Shown: positions 27,004-34,879 of the stretch, piece by piece | How positions within the stretch are numbered: the stretch's first letter is position 1 | Layout: each line of letters begins with the position of its first letter | From: Tateyamaria omphalii | GTDB taxonomy: Bacteria > Pseudomonadota > Alphaproteobacteria > Rhodobacterales > Rhodobacteraceae | Reading direction: 5' to 3' | Length of the DNA: 64,000 bases | NCBI RefSeq assembly: GCF_001969365.1 | Contig: NZ_CP019312.1 | Coordinates: 3,038,001-3,102,000, forward strand | Position numbers and translations under genes: made by a program | Notes under the pieces: model-generated | Seen by the model: only the letters and a program-made list of their open reading frames with translations | Told to the model about the DNA's origin: nothing | Databases searched by the model: none

Positions 27004-28173
27004 ATGCGCACTCAGGTCGTCATCGTTGGCGGCGGGCCATCGGGCCTGCTGCTGGGCCAATTGCTGCACAACGCGGGCATCGAAAGCGTCGTGCTTGAGC
27101 GCCAGTCCCGCGCACACGTGCTGGGCCGTATCCGCGCCGGTGTTCTGGAGCGCGGATTGGTCGACCTTATGGCGCAAGCAGGGGTCGACACACGCATGAA
27201 GGCCGAAGGGTTCGTGCATGATGGCACCCTCATTGCCTACGACAATGATATGTTCCGCGTCGACTTCGCGTCACACACGGACGCGACGGTTCTGGTCTAT
27301 GGACAAACCGAAGTGACGCGCGATCTTTATGATGCACGCGATGCGACGGGCGGCGACACCCACTTCGACGTCAAAGACGTCATGATCCACGACGCCCGCA
27401 CCGATACCCCCTGTGTCACCTTCAGTCAGAACGGGCAGAGCCACCGGATCGCCTGCGACTTTGTCGCCGGGTGTGATGGTTTCCACGGTGTCAGCCGCAA
27501 AACCATTCCGGAAAGTGTGCGCCATGAATATGAAAAAGTGTATCCCTTTGGCTGGCTTGGCATCCTGTCTGAAACACCTCCGGTCAATGATGAACTCATC
27601 TATGCCAATTCGGATCGTGGGTTTGCCCTATGCTCGATGCGCAATGCAAACCTCAGCCGCTACTACATCCAGTGCGACACGTCGGACGACCCTGCGAACT
27701 GGAGCGACGACGCGTTCTGGGACGAATTGCGACGCCGCATTCCGCCACCGGCTGCCGAAGCACTGATCACCGGCCCCAGCATCGAGAAATCCATCGCACC
27801 CTTGCGCAGCTTTGTCTGCGAGCCGATGCGGTGGGGGCGGCTGTTTTTGTGCGGGGATGCCGCGCATATCGTCCCGCCCACGGGCGCAAAGGGGCTGAAC
27901 ACCGCCGCGTCGGATGTCCATTACCTGAACCAGGGTCTGCGCCAGTTTTACTCGGATGGCGACAGCGATGGTATTGATCGATATTCGGAACGCGCGTTGT
28001 CCCGCGTCTGGAAAACCCAGCGGTTCAGCTGGTGGTTTTCGACCCTCATGCATCACTTTCCCGGCCAAACAGCCTTCGACAAGAAGATGCAACTGGCGGA
28101 ACTGTCCCTTTTGCGAGACAGCCGCGAGGCGCAGGCGGCGATGGCGCTCAGTTATGTAGGCCTGCCATACTGA
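27004..28173 (+). CDS. pobA: 4-Hydroxybenzoate 3-monooxygenase PobA
   Basis: 389 residues, matching PobA (about 390). Class A flavin hydroxylase motifs: VVIVGGGPSGLLLGQLL (FAD, residues 5-21), LERQSRAHVLGRIRAGVLE, the DG motif in VAGCDGFHGVSR (about 159-170) and the GD motif in LFLCGDAAHIVPPTGAKGLN (about 283-302). It hydroxylates 4-hydroxybenzoate to protocatechuate with NADPH and oxygen. GGGGAGG lies five bases upstream of the ATG. No pca genes or PobR are adjacent; its position directly after a methylamine-type operon is unusual. Confidence 0.95.
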   Translation: MRTQVVIVGGGPSGLLLGQLLHNAGIESVVLERQSRAHVLGRIRAGVLERGLVDLMAQAGVDTRMKAEGFVHDGTLIAYDNDMFRVDFASHTDATVLVYGQTEVTRDLYDARDATGGDTHFDVKDVMIHDARTDTPCVTFSQNGQSHRIACDFVAGCDGFHGVSRKTIPESVRHEYEKVYPFGWLGILSETPPVNDELIYANSDRGFALCSMRNANLSRYYIQCDTSDDPANWSDDAFWDELRRRIPPPAAEALITGPSIEKSIAPLRSFVCEPMRWGRLFLCGDAAHIVPPTGAKGLNTAASDVHYLNQGLRQFYSDGDSDGIDRYSERALSRVWKTQRFSWWFSTLMHHFPGQTAFDKKMQLAELSLLRDSREAQAAMALSYVGLPY

Positions 28174-28189
28174 CGGCGTCACCGTTACG

Positions 28190-29015
28190 GGCTCTGTTGC
28201 ATTGGTTACCGTGGGCCAAGGAACTGCTGTTTGGCTGGTGCACTATGCCGCCTTTTCGAAGAGAGCTGCCACAAAGGCCACCTCGTTGAGTACCCCTGGC
28301 TCGTTGTTTGCGAAGTGACCCTTTTTGATAGAGCGGTGAGTTTCGATCCCTTTGAGTGTGTTCTTTGCCGAGGTGAGTTTTCGGAAGCCCCGCTTGGGCT
28401 TGAGCAGTTGTTTCAAGGCGCCATGATCCCCTTCAATGCGATTGTTCAGATGCTTGCGGTCGACATGAACAATCCTGTCATCGGGTCCGTTCGGAACGTT
28501 CACCTCGCGGATGACCTTGGCGTAGCTATGGGCCTTGTCCGTAATGATTGTCATCGGTTGACAGCACCGGACGGCATCGCAGGCTTGCTTCATGAATGCC
28601 CTTGCGGCCTTAGCGTTTCGACGCGCAGTAAGGCGGAAATCGATCAGCTGACCGCTTTGGTCTATATCTCGCCAGAGGTAGCACCACCGACCACTCACAC
28701 GGACACAGGTTTCATCCACATACCACCGCATCCCGCGCCATGATCCATGCAGTCCATATGCACGTCTACGGAAGTCCGGTCCAAATTTTTGGACCCACCG
28801 ATGGATCGCTGCATAGTCTATTTAATACCGCGTTCGGCCAACAAGTCAGGAACGTATCGATAAGAAAGGGCATACCGGCAATACCAATGGACGGCCAAGA
28901 GGATCACATCTTACGGAAAACGATGATGCTTGAAGGGAACGCGGCGTACCATCGGAGGCTCCTTACATGATGTCCTCAAAACATCCGTCTGCGCCTAGAT
29001 TAATGCAACAGAACC
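28190..29015. mobile_element. Decayed IS6-family insertion sequence
   Basis: Terminal inverted repeats GGCTCTGTTGCATT (28190-28203) and AATGCAACAGAACC (29002-29015) match at 13 of 14 positions and enclose an IS6-type transposase, total 826 bases. The flanking eight bases differ (CCGTTACG versus ATATTTCT), so no target duplication survives. The right end sits inside a sterol-desaturase coding sequence. Confidence 0.88.
28243..28952 (-). pseudogene. IS6-family transposase pseudogene
   Basis: Starting from the ATG at 28952 (GGAG upstream) the frame reads MVRRVPFKHHRFP and hits TAA at 28911-28913 where IS6 transposases have Glu. It resumes as DVILLAVHWYCRYALSYR, then loses one base in the AAATAGAC run near 28818-28828; the following KFGP and the catalytic part (VDETCVRVSGRWCYLWR, TDKAHSY, NNRIEGDHGALKQLL) continue in another frame to 28243. 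The DDE residues (first Asp in VDE, second in TDKA, Glu in IEGDH) are present, but the nonsense codon and frameshift make the gene inactive. Confidence 0.88.
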
Positions 29016-29718
29016 ATATTTCTACACCTTCACCAAACAGGGCCAGACGCTGAAATACGGCCCGCGTCCGCTGATGAAGAACGGACGCCAGTTCACACTG
29101 GGTGGGCAGATCAGGGACAACATGTTCTGGACAATCGCCAGCGGCGTGATGGTCTGGACGGCCTACGAGGTACGGTTGTTCTGGGCCATGGCCAACGGCT
29201 ATGCGCCTGTGCTGAAATGGGCTGCAAACCCTGTGTGGTTTATCGCGCTGTTTCTTCTGATCCCGGTGTGGGAAAGCTTCTATTTCTGCTGAATCCACCG
29301 CTTTTTGCACATTCCATTCTTCTGTAAGCATGTTCATGCGCTCCATCATCGCAACATCAACGTCGGCCCGTGGTCGAGCATTGCTGTGCATCCGGTGGAA
29401 CATCTGATTTTACTCGGCTGGGTCTTGATCCACTTCGTTGTTGCCGCTCACCCGGTGCATATCCTGTTTCATCTGCAATACTACGCACTGACAGCGGCCA
29501 CGACGCACACAGGTTTTGAAGGCATGGTGGTGAAGGACAAGAACCGGCTGAAGCTCGGCACCTTTCACCACCAGATGCGCCACCGCTACTTTGAGTGTAA
29601 CTATGGCTCGCTGGAGCTGCCGTGGGACAAGTGGTTCGGCTCTTTCCATGACGGCACGCCGGAAAGCGATGCCAAAATCCGTGAGCGACGCAAGAAATTC
29701 ACGAACGGAGCCACTTAA
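29016..29718 (+). pseudogene. Sterol desaturase / fatty acid hydroxylase family, truncated and interrupted
   Basis: From the IS6 right end the plus frame reads YFYTFTKQGQTLKYG and continues as a membrane hydroxylase with the histidine boxes HRFLHIPFF-CKHVHALHHR and HHQMRHRYFECN that bind the di-iron centre. The N-terminal part is missing, cut by the IS. A TGA at 29290-29292 replaces a Trp expected just before the first box (VWESFYFC-stop-IHRFLH), so even a re-initiated product would be split. It would have been an integral-membrane lipid or sterol C-H oxidase. The remnant ends at 29718. Confidence 0.88.
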
Positions 29719-29977
29719 GTGCCTGGCATGAGAGGAAAGAATCTGGAGGTCGCTATGTTAAGAAACACTCTTTTAGCAAGTTGACCTATTTGCACCCATA
29801 AGTGCTGATGTCAGACATCATGGCGTTTGCCGGATGGCGCGGTTTAGCCGCCTTTATTGGCAGATGGTTGCAGTCTTTTGCCAACACGCAAGTCTGGCTG
29901 CGGTGACCTTATTCCATCTCAGCCTTTCCGCCTCTGGCATCTGTTGTTGCTTCGACAGCGGCGTTGACGGGCGGGGA

Positions 29978-30550
29978 TCATGCCAATTCAAGTATGATGC
30001 CGGCCGCGGTTTCTGTGACCATGTGATCAGGAACGGACAGGTATTCGTCTTGCGATGCACCGGCAACGCCCATCCCGGTCACATCAAACACCGACGCGTG
30101 GCGCTCCCGCTGATCCGTGCAGGCGAATGGCGCCAAAGGATCACCCGTCAGCCCCACGGCACTCCCCCGATGTGTGCAGAGCAAATTGACAACAAAGTAC
30201 CGCGGGTCCTGAACCGTGCCTTCGCGATCATTAGCCTCGCCAAAAGCGATCTGATCTTCGGTCCGATGATGGACCGCCACATATTGTGTCATTCCGGTTT
30301 CTGAATATTCCGGATCATCCGTCGGGCGTGCAATCACTGCGATCTCGCCCGGTCGCAATTCGGTCAGGTCGATCTCTGCCAGCCCGGGCGCGACCTCGAT
30401 CAATCGATCCTCACCGATCGGTTGGTCTGTGGGAATGTCGCCCCAGTCACGTGCCAGGTTGGTTTGCGCGTTCAGGATTGCCGGGCAAAACAGGGCGGTT
30501 GTCGCGCCGGTTAGTCGCGCAATGACATGGCGTCGTGTCAGTTTATGCAT
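29978..30550 (-). CDS. Rieske-type [2Fe-2S] protein, exported, atypical cluster motif
   Basis: 190 residues. The start carries a twin-arginine-like signal (KLTRRHVIARLTG...ALFCPAILNA) as in cytochrome bc1/arsenite-oxidase Rieske subunits. Box I is CTHRGSAVG (Cys and His ligands; the disulfide Cys is Ser). Box II reads CTDQRERHASVFD: the Cys and His ligands are six residues apart rather than two, as if four residues had been inserted into a C-x-x-H-ASVFD motif. It overlaps the cytochrome b561 gene by eight bases, so the two probably form a small membrane redox unit. Cluster assembly with this box II is uncertain. Confidence 0.85.
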   Translation of the reverse strand: MHKLTRRHVIARLTGATTALFCPAILNAQTNLARDWGDIPTDQPIGEDRLIEVAPGLAEIDLTELRPGEIAVIARPTDDPEYSETGMTQYVAVHHRTEDQIAFGEANDREGTVQDPRYFVVNLLCTHRGSAVGLTGDPLAPFACTDQRERHASVFDVTGMGVAGASQDEYLSVPDHMVTETAAGIILELA

Positions 30551-31082
30551 GATCTTGGTCCTTTCTGGGTTGGAATGTCATCCTGGAGAAGGTGCCGTCG
30601 CGGTCGAAGAATGCATGTTTCAGCGAGGCAGCAATGTGTACTGTAAGAAGTGCCAGCAAGACCCACTTCAGCGTAAAATGCGCATCAAGAAACATCTCAC
30701 CCAAGTCTGACCGCGCGGCTGTGCGGTCAATCGGGAGGGCCAGCGCTGTCTCACCAAGCGCTGAAGCGGCGACATAGCCGGTCAGCGTCAAGGCGATCAG
30801 ACAGAGATAAAGGCTCAGATGGACAATGATTGCCAGTCCGCGCTCCCAAAAACTGTGCACGGCACCGACCGTGACACGTGGACCAACCACGCGCATGATG
30901 ATCCGCCCAGCAAGTACGAGTATCAGTGCCTGACCAGAAATCTGATGGCCGGTAATTGCGGCCTTACCCCAAAGGTCATTGGTATAGGCAAACCCGGTCA
31001 CCAGCATCACACCAACCAAGGCTGCGGTGAGCCAGTGGAAGATCACCTGAGGTTTAGTATATACCGCAACTGTATCGGTCAT
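30543..31082 (-). CDS. Cytochrome b561-like di-heme membrane protein
   Basis: 179 residues with four membrane segments (about 15-31, 50-67, 84-107 and 135-153) and paired histidines on them: FHWLTAA, TGHQISGQ, VHLSLYLC and AHFTLKW / VHIAASLKH. This is the YodB/CybB-type b561 family, which moves electrons between quinol and a periplasmic partner. It is directly followed, with overlap, by the Rieske gene, which supports a quinol-to-periplasm electron path. Member of the six-gene minus-strand cluster controlled by the adjacent two-component system (inferred). Confidence 0.9.
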   Translation of the reverse strand: MTDTVAVYTKPQVIFHWLTAALVGVMLVTGFAYTNDLWGKAAITGHQISGQALILVLAGRIIMRVVGPRVTVGAVHSFWERGLAIIVHLSLYLCLIALTLTGYVAASALGETALALPIDRTAARSDLGEMFLDAHFTLKWVLLALLTVHIAASLKHAFFDRDGTFSRMTFQPRKDQDHA

Positions 31083-31157
31083 CGACTTCGCTCCGGTTCG
31101 ATGTTGGCAGATACGACAAAATGGTAAGGCCGCACGCGATGGGGACTTGCGATGTCG

Positions 31158-31802
31158 TTATTGGATCGTCAGACGACACAGCACGGTGTTGTCGCGCTCA
31201 AGATCAGGGCCCCAGATGAACTGCGCAGTGCCCGACCAAGTAATTCTGTCATAGCCATCTTTTGGATCAACGGATTGTGCCGTGTGTACAGTGGCTTGGG
31301 GCCATTCGGCGTCGTCGAAGTCGGGTAACTTCCAGCCGTTGGGTTCTTCGGTAATTTCGAATGCACATGTGCCTTCGCCTGCGACTGGATTGCTTGAGCT
31401 TTCGCATGATCGGTCGACCGGGGCGGTGTGCACAACAAGACAGCGCATCGCCTGGTCGGTGACAGTCACGAGATCACCCGTTTCAGCATTGCGAAATTGC
31501 GCAATCAGGCCGCCATCACCCATTTGTTGGCGTTGTGTCCCGATATATTCAAGTCCGGTGTCGTTCTCTTTGAAGTCCATCGCTTTGATCGCCACAGTCA
31601 TCGGTAATTCGGCCGAGAATGTCACCGTTTCGGCATTGAAGGATCGTTCGGTGGTGATCGGAACAGAGTCCTCAAGTACCGATGTGCCGTTCACCGACAT
31701 CTGGAACCAGTTGTCGGCCCAGACGTCGGCAGTGAGCGTGAGTGGCTCGGCGGATACTTGAGTGGTGGCGAGGGCTAGGGTAACGGCGAGAAGGTTGCGC
31801 AT
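31158..31802 (-). CDS. Secreted beta-sandwich protein, unknown function
   Basis: 214 residues with a signal peptide (MRNLLAVTLALATTQVSA). The mature protein is beta-rich and has two telling parts: DNWFQMSVNGTSVLEDSV near the N-terminus and PDFDDAEWPQATVHT near residues 165-180, both like jelly-roll galactose-binding-like domains. Four Cys in the C-terminal half (CLVVH, CESS, CAFE, CRLT) could form disulfides. Reading that as carbohydrate or ligand binding is inference. It lies between the PEBP-like gene and cytochrome b561 on the same strand. Confidence 0.8.
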   Translation of the reverse strand: MRNLLAVTLALATTQVSAEPLTLTADVWADNWFQMSVNGTSVLEDSVPITTERSFNAETVTFSAELPMTVAIKAMDFKENDTGLEYIGTQRQQMGDGGLIAQFRNAETGDLVTVTDQAMRCLVVHTAPVDRSCESSSNPVAGEGTCAFEITEEPNGWKLPDFDDAEWPQATVHTAQSVDPKDGYDRITWSGTAQFIWGPDLERDNTVLCRLTIQ

Positions 31803-31845
31803 TGAAGGATCCTCGGTTTCGGCGGTAAGCTAGGACCGCGGCAGT

Positions 31846-32391
31846 TTAGTTCACAAAAGTCAGTTCTGTGCTGGCGATGATCCGATTGTCGATTGCAGCG
31901 ATCATCGCGGCCCAATCTGTCATCGGGTCATGGTGCGTCGGGAGACTGTGCGGAGATCCCGCCAGTGCAAAAAAGGTTGTGGTATAGTCGTGCAGCGCTG
32001 CGCCAGGAGAACAAGGCGGGGTGTAGCCCGTATCTCGGCCATCCTTGTCTGCACCCTCAATACCGATAGACCCAGGATTGCCGATTGGGATTTCTGAAAT
32101 CGTGACGGGTACATTCCACAGAAGCCAGTAGTGGCTTGGCAAATTCACTGTTTCACCCGTTGCACGCAGGTAGTGATACATGCCAATTGCAAGGCTTTCA
32201 GTACCCTCAGGCACGCCTTGCCACATCAACGGTGGCGAAAGGCCGGTCCCGCCATCCCGCGTGCATTTCAGACTATCCGAAAGTATACCGTCAGCATCCC
32301 ATGCGCGGCTCGTCAGGACAAAGGTATCCTGCGCGGTGGCAGCGCCTGTGAGGTTTGAATTAACAGGCAGGGCTATCGCGGCCCGTCTCAT
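31846..32391 (-). CDS. PEBP / YbhB-YbcL family protein
   Basis: 181 residues. PEBP-like (Raf-kinase-inhibitor-like) features: SPPLMWQGVPEGTESLAI (ligand-pocket strand), HYWLLWNVPVTISEIP, and GYTPPCSPGAALHDYTTTFFAL, where the usual GP.P....H.Y motif appears. A hydrophobic N-terminus (RRAAIALPVNSNLTGAATAQ) may be a weak signal peptide. The family binds small ligands; no enzymatic role is established. Its ATG overlaps the YHYH-gene stop as ATGA. Confidence 0.9.
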   Translation of the reverse strand: MRRAAIALPVNSNLTGAATAQDTFVLTSRAWDADGILSDSLKCTRDGGTGLSPPLMWQGVPEGTESLAIGMYHYLRATGETVNLPSHYWLLWNVPVTISEIPIGNPGSIGIEGADKDGRDTGYTPPCSPGAALHDYTTTFFALAGSPHSLPTHHDPMTDWAAMIAAIDNRIIASTELTFVN

Positions 32392-33383
32392 CGACAATAC
32401 TCCCCCGTTACCACCTCTCCACCATTCGTAATTGTGCGGGTCTCGAAGTTGTAGCAATTCGAGGTGCCCGAGGGGGTGTAGCGGATATAGTAATCCTCGC
32501 CTTGATAGGCATAGTTCATGCTGCGGGTCCCGTTCTCGTCTTCAGTAAAAACAAGGCCTTCGACCCCACCCCGCGGCGGTCGTCCGGGCGCAATGCCATC
32601 CCCGGTCGCGGCATTAGACAGTGGCGAGATGCGGGGCAGCTGCCGAATATCGGCGACCTCACCCATGATACATTGGATAATGTAAGGTGCGTCGTCGGAT
32701 GTGTGGTAACGATAGCCAAAGGTCGCGTCCATTTGGCCGTTACAAACGTCAAGCGCGTTTTCTGTAATCGCACTACCATCGGGATTTTCATCGCCGTAAA
32801 TCGGAAAACCGTCGAACGCCCAACCGATGATGGCGGCGGGTCCGGCATTTTCCATCTCGGCAATCATGCAAACGGGTTTGACGTGATAGTGGTAGTCATC
32901 ACCCCGTCCCGCATGGCCACCACATATGTCAAGCTGCTGGGTCTGGAGGGTGTCGTGCTGTGCTTGGTAGTGCGCGAGGTCGGCTTCGGTCATTTCGCCG
33001 CCCGCCGTATAGTCAAAGATCGGCACACCGTTGACCGCCACACCGAGCGCTGAATCGCGGGTCTGAGGCGTGTCACCAAGCACCGGGGCCAATGGGATCG
33101 GTGCGGCATATCCGGGCGCTGGCACTGGCACTTGCTCATTCGTGCCGACGATGCCGGTCATCAGGTCATGATCGGGATAAGTGTCTGACGATATAATAGC
33201 CGCCCCGCCTTCGCACGTGACCGTGACGTCATCGGAAAACCCCGCGTCTGCGACTGAGGCCATGACGGCTTCGCAATGCTCTTCCGTGCCATGTGCAAAG
33301 ACAACGACGGGAAGCAAGCCGGCAAACAGCGCCACGGCGTGGAGCATGGACCGTCTTGCTGATGTTTGGAAACGTATGAGCAT
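32388..33383 (-). CDS. YHYH-domain exported protein
   Basis: 331 residues from the ATG at 33383, with AAGGAAG upstream. Signal peptide about residues 1-30 ending at VVVFAHG. The YHYH signature appears as RGDDYHYHVKPVCM, preceded by DICGGHAGRG and followed by GWAFDGFPIYGDEN and the second YRYHTSDDAPYI box. These His-rich motifs suggest metal binding in the periplasm. YHYH proteins often sit next to PEBP-like and EF-hand genes, as here, but their function is unknown. Confidence 0.9.
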   Translation of the reverse strand: MLIRFQTSARRSMLHAVALFAGLLPVVVFAHGTEEHCEAVMASVADAGFSDDVTVTCEGGAAIISSDTYPDHDLMTGIVGTNEQVPVPAPGYAAPIPLAPVLGDTPQTRDSALGVAVNGVPIFDYTAGGEMTEADLAHYQAQHDTLQTQQLDICGGHAGRGDDYHYHVKPVCMIAEMENAGPAAIIGWAFDGFPIYGDENPDGSAITENALDVCNGQMDATFGYRYHTSDDAPYIIQCIMGEVADIRQLPRISPLSNAATGDGIAPGRPPRGGVEGLVFTEDENGTRSMNYAYQGEDYYIRYTPSGTSNCYNFETRTITNGGEVVTGEYCR

Positions 33384-33420
33384 TTGTCTTCCTTCTGCAT
33401 ATGGCGATGTGCTCGCGGGC

Positions 33421-33942
33421 TTACTCTGGAGGAGCAGACTGACCACGACGCAGCAAAGTCAGCGTGCCGTCACCATCACGGTCCAAACGTGACACCAGAC
33501 CCTCGAGACTGCGGTCAATCTCATCCGGCGCGATTTGCCCATCACCGTCTGCATCAATCTCCTGGAACAGGTCGACCATGCGCGACCGCGTGACAGAGCG
33601 GTAAAACGTATCGAACTCTTCAATGTTCAGGGCGCCGTCGCCTGAAGCATCAACCTCGGCAAGCTGCGCTGCGCGGTAAGCATCGATTTCTGTTGGCGTG
33701 ACCGTGTCGTTACCGTCCGCGTCAGCCGCATCAAAGACACCGCGAAATATCTCACCAATCGATGTCTGACCACGGCCATCACGTGTGCGCCCATTCTCCC
33801 GGGCGCTGCGCAAATCGGCGCGCATCGTTTCCGCCTGACCTGTAATGGGGGCGGTGGTGTCTTGCGCGTTGGTTAAAGGCGCTCCAATCACAAAGACACC
33901 TGTAGTGAGTAAGCTTACAGCGATGAAAGTCGTGCGTTTCAT
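33421..33942 (-). CDS. Exported EF-hand calcium-binding protein
   Basis: 173 residues with a signal peptide (MKRTTFIAVSLLTTGVFVIG). Four EF-hand loops are visible: DADGNDTVTPTEI, DASGDGALNIEEF, DADGDGQIAPDEI and a final DRDGDGTLT that is cut before its acidic end. Canonical Asp/Gly/Glu positions are present in the first three, so Ca2+ binding in the periplasm is likely. First gene of the minus-strand cluster; its promoter faces that of the response regulator. Confidence 0.92.
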   Translation of the reverse strand: MKRTTFIAVSLLTTGVFVIGAPLTNAQDTTAPITGQAETMRADLRSARENGRTRDGRGQTSIGEIFRGVFDAADADGNDTVTPTEIDAYRAAQLAEVDASGDGALNIEEFDTFYRSVTRSRMVDLFQEIDADGDGQIAPDEIDRSLEGLVSRLDRDGDGTLTLLRRGQSAPPE

Positions 33943-34043
33943 ATCGTCTTATCCTTTTCTGAGCACTGCTATGCCGTTGGGCCTGCCTTGATCTGAATAT
34001 GGCAGGCACATCGTGAAAAGGTTTGTCAGAAAGTGGACGAGTT

Positions 34044-34091
34044 TGTCGCAACCTGTCGCAAGCCAAGCGCTTGATACAATTTGCGACAAAC
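34044..34091. promoter_or_regulatory. Tandem OmpR-type repeats in the divergent promoter
   Basis: TGTCGCAA occurs at 34044-34051 and 34054-34061, a direct repeat with exactly 10-bp period, and inverted as TTGCGACAAAC at 34081-34091. A related GTTTGTCAGA lies 20 bases earlier. One-turn tandem repeats are the usual binding pattern of OmpR-family regulators. The site lies between the EF-hand gene and the response regulator, 75-122 bases before the latter's ATG. Confidence 0.65.
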
Positions 34092-34165
34092 AAAACTGCG
34101 CGCAGACTCGGATCGAGAAAACGACAGCGCTAGAAAAGCAAATCGCGTGCGGCTACGGAGCAAAT

Positions 34166-34879
34166 ATGAACGACACGGCCCCACAGATTCTGATCGTGGA
34201 TGATGCCCGCGATATTCGCGAACCGCTGGAGAAATACCTGCGGCAGCAGGGATTCCGCACGCTGTTGGCCGCAAATGCGACTGAGGCCCGCAGTCAGCTC
34301 GAGACCAGCAACCCAGCGCTGGTGGTGCTCGACGTGATGATGCCCGGCGAAAATGGGCTTAGCTTGTGCCGTTGGTTGGTCGCACATGGCGGCCCACCGG
34401 TCATCTTGCTCACAGCGATGGCGGGGGACACCGATCGGATTGTTGGCCTTGAACTGGGGGCCGACGACTATGTGGTCAAACCCTTTAATCCACGCGAACT
34501 CGTGGCGCGAATACGTGCCGTATTGAGGCGGACACCACCGCCACCGCCAAAGCCAGCAACTGCCATTCGACGCTTTGGCTCGTGGTTGCACGATCCGGAC
34601 GTGCCCGAGGTGCGCCATGCAGATGGTCACAGGCGGGCGCTCACATCTGGCGAAAATCGGCTGTTGGGCGTGCTTCTCGATCACCCCCAAACGATCATGT
34701 CGCGTGACCGACTGCTTGACCTGACAAAAGGGCGCGAATCCAAGGTCTATGACCGCGCCATCGACAATAGTATTGGCCGTCTTAGACGGAAAATCGAAAC
34801 CGATCCCGCAAACCCCCGCTTGATTGTGACCGAATGGGGTGGCGGGTACCGACTGGCAACTGAGGTGGAAGATTTTTGA
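34166..34879 (+). CDS. OmpR-family response regulator
   Basis: 237 residues. Receiver domain with the acidic pocket at ILIVDDARD, phospho-acceptor Asp in LVVLDVMMPGENG (about 60), Thr in VILLTAMAG and Lys in DDYVVKPFNPREL. The C-terminal winged helix starts around residue 150 with LTSGENRLLGVLLDHP and ends GGGYRLATE. It probably activates or represses the divergent EF-hand/YHYH/PEBP/redox genes, since its repeats lie between them. CGGAG lies five bases before the ATG; the upstream open frame is not used. Overlaps the kinase start. Confidence 0.95.
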   Translation: MNDTAPQILIVDDARDIREPLEKYLRQQGFRTLLAANATEARSQLETSNPALVVLDVMMPGENGLSLCRWLVAHGGPPVILLTAMAGDTDRIVGLELGADDYVVKPFNPRELVARIRAVLRRTPPPPPKPATAIRRFGSWLHDPDVPEVRHADGHRRALTSGENRLLGVLLDHPQTIMSRDRLLDLTKGRESKVYDRAIDNSIGRLRRKIETDPANPRLIVTEWGGGYRLATEVEDF

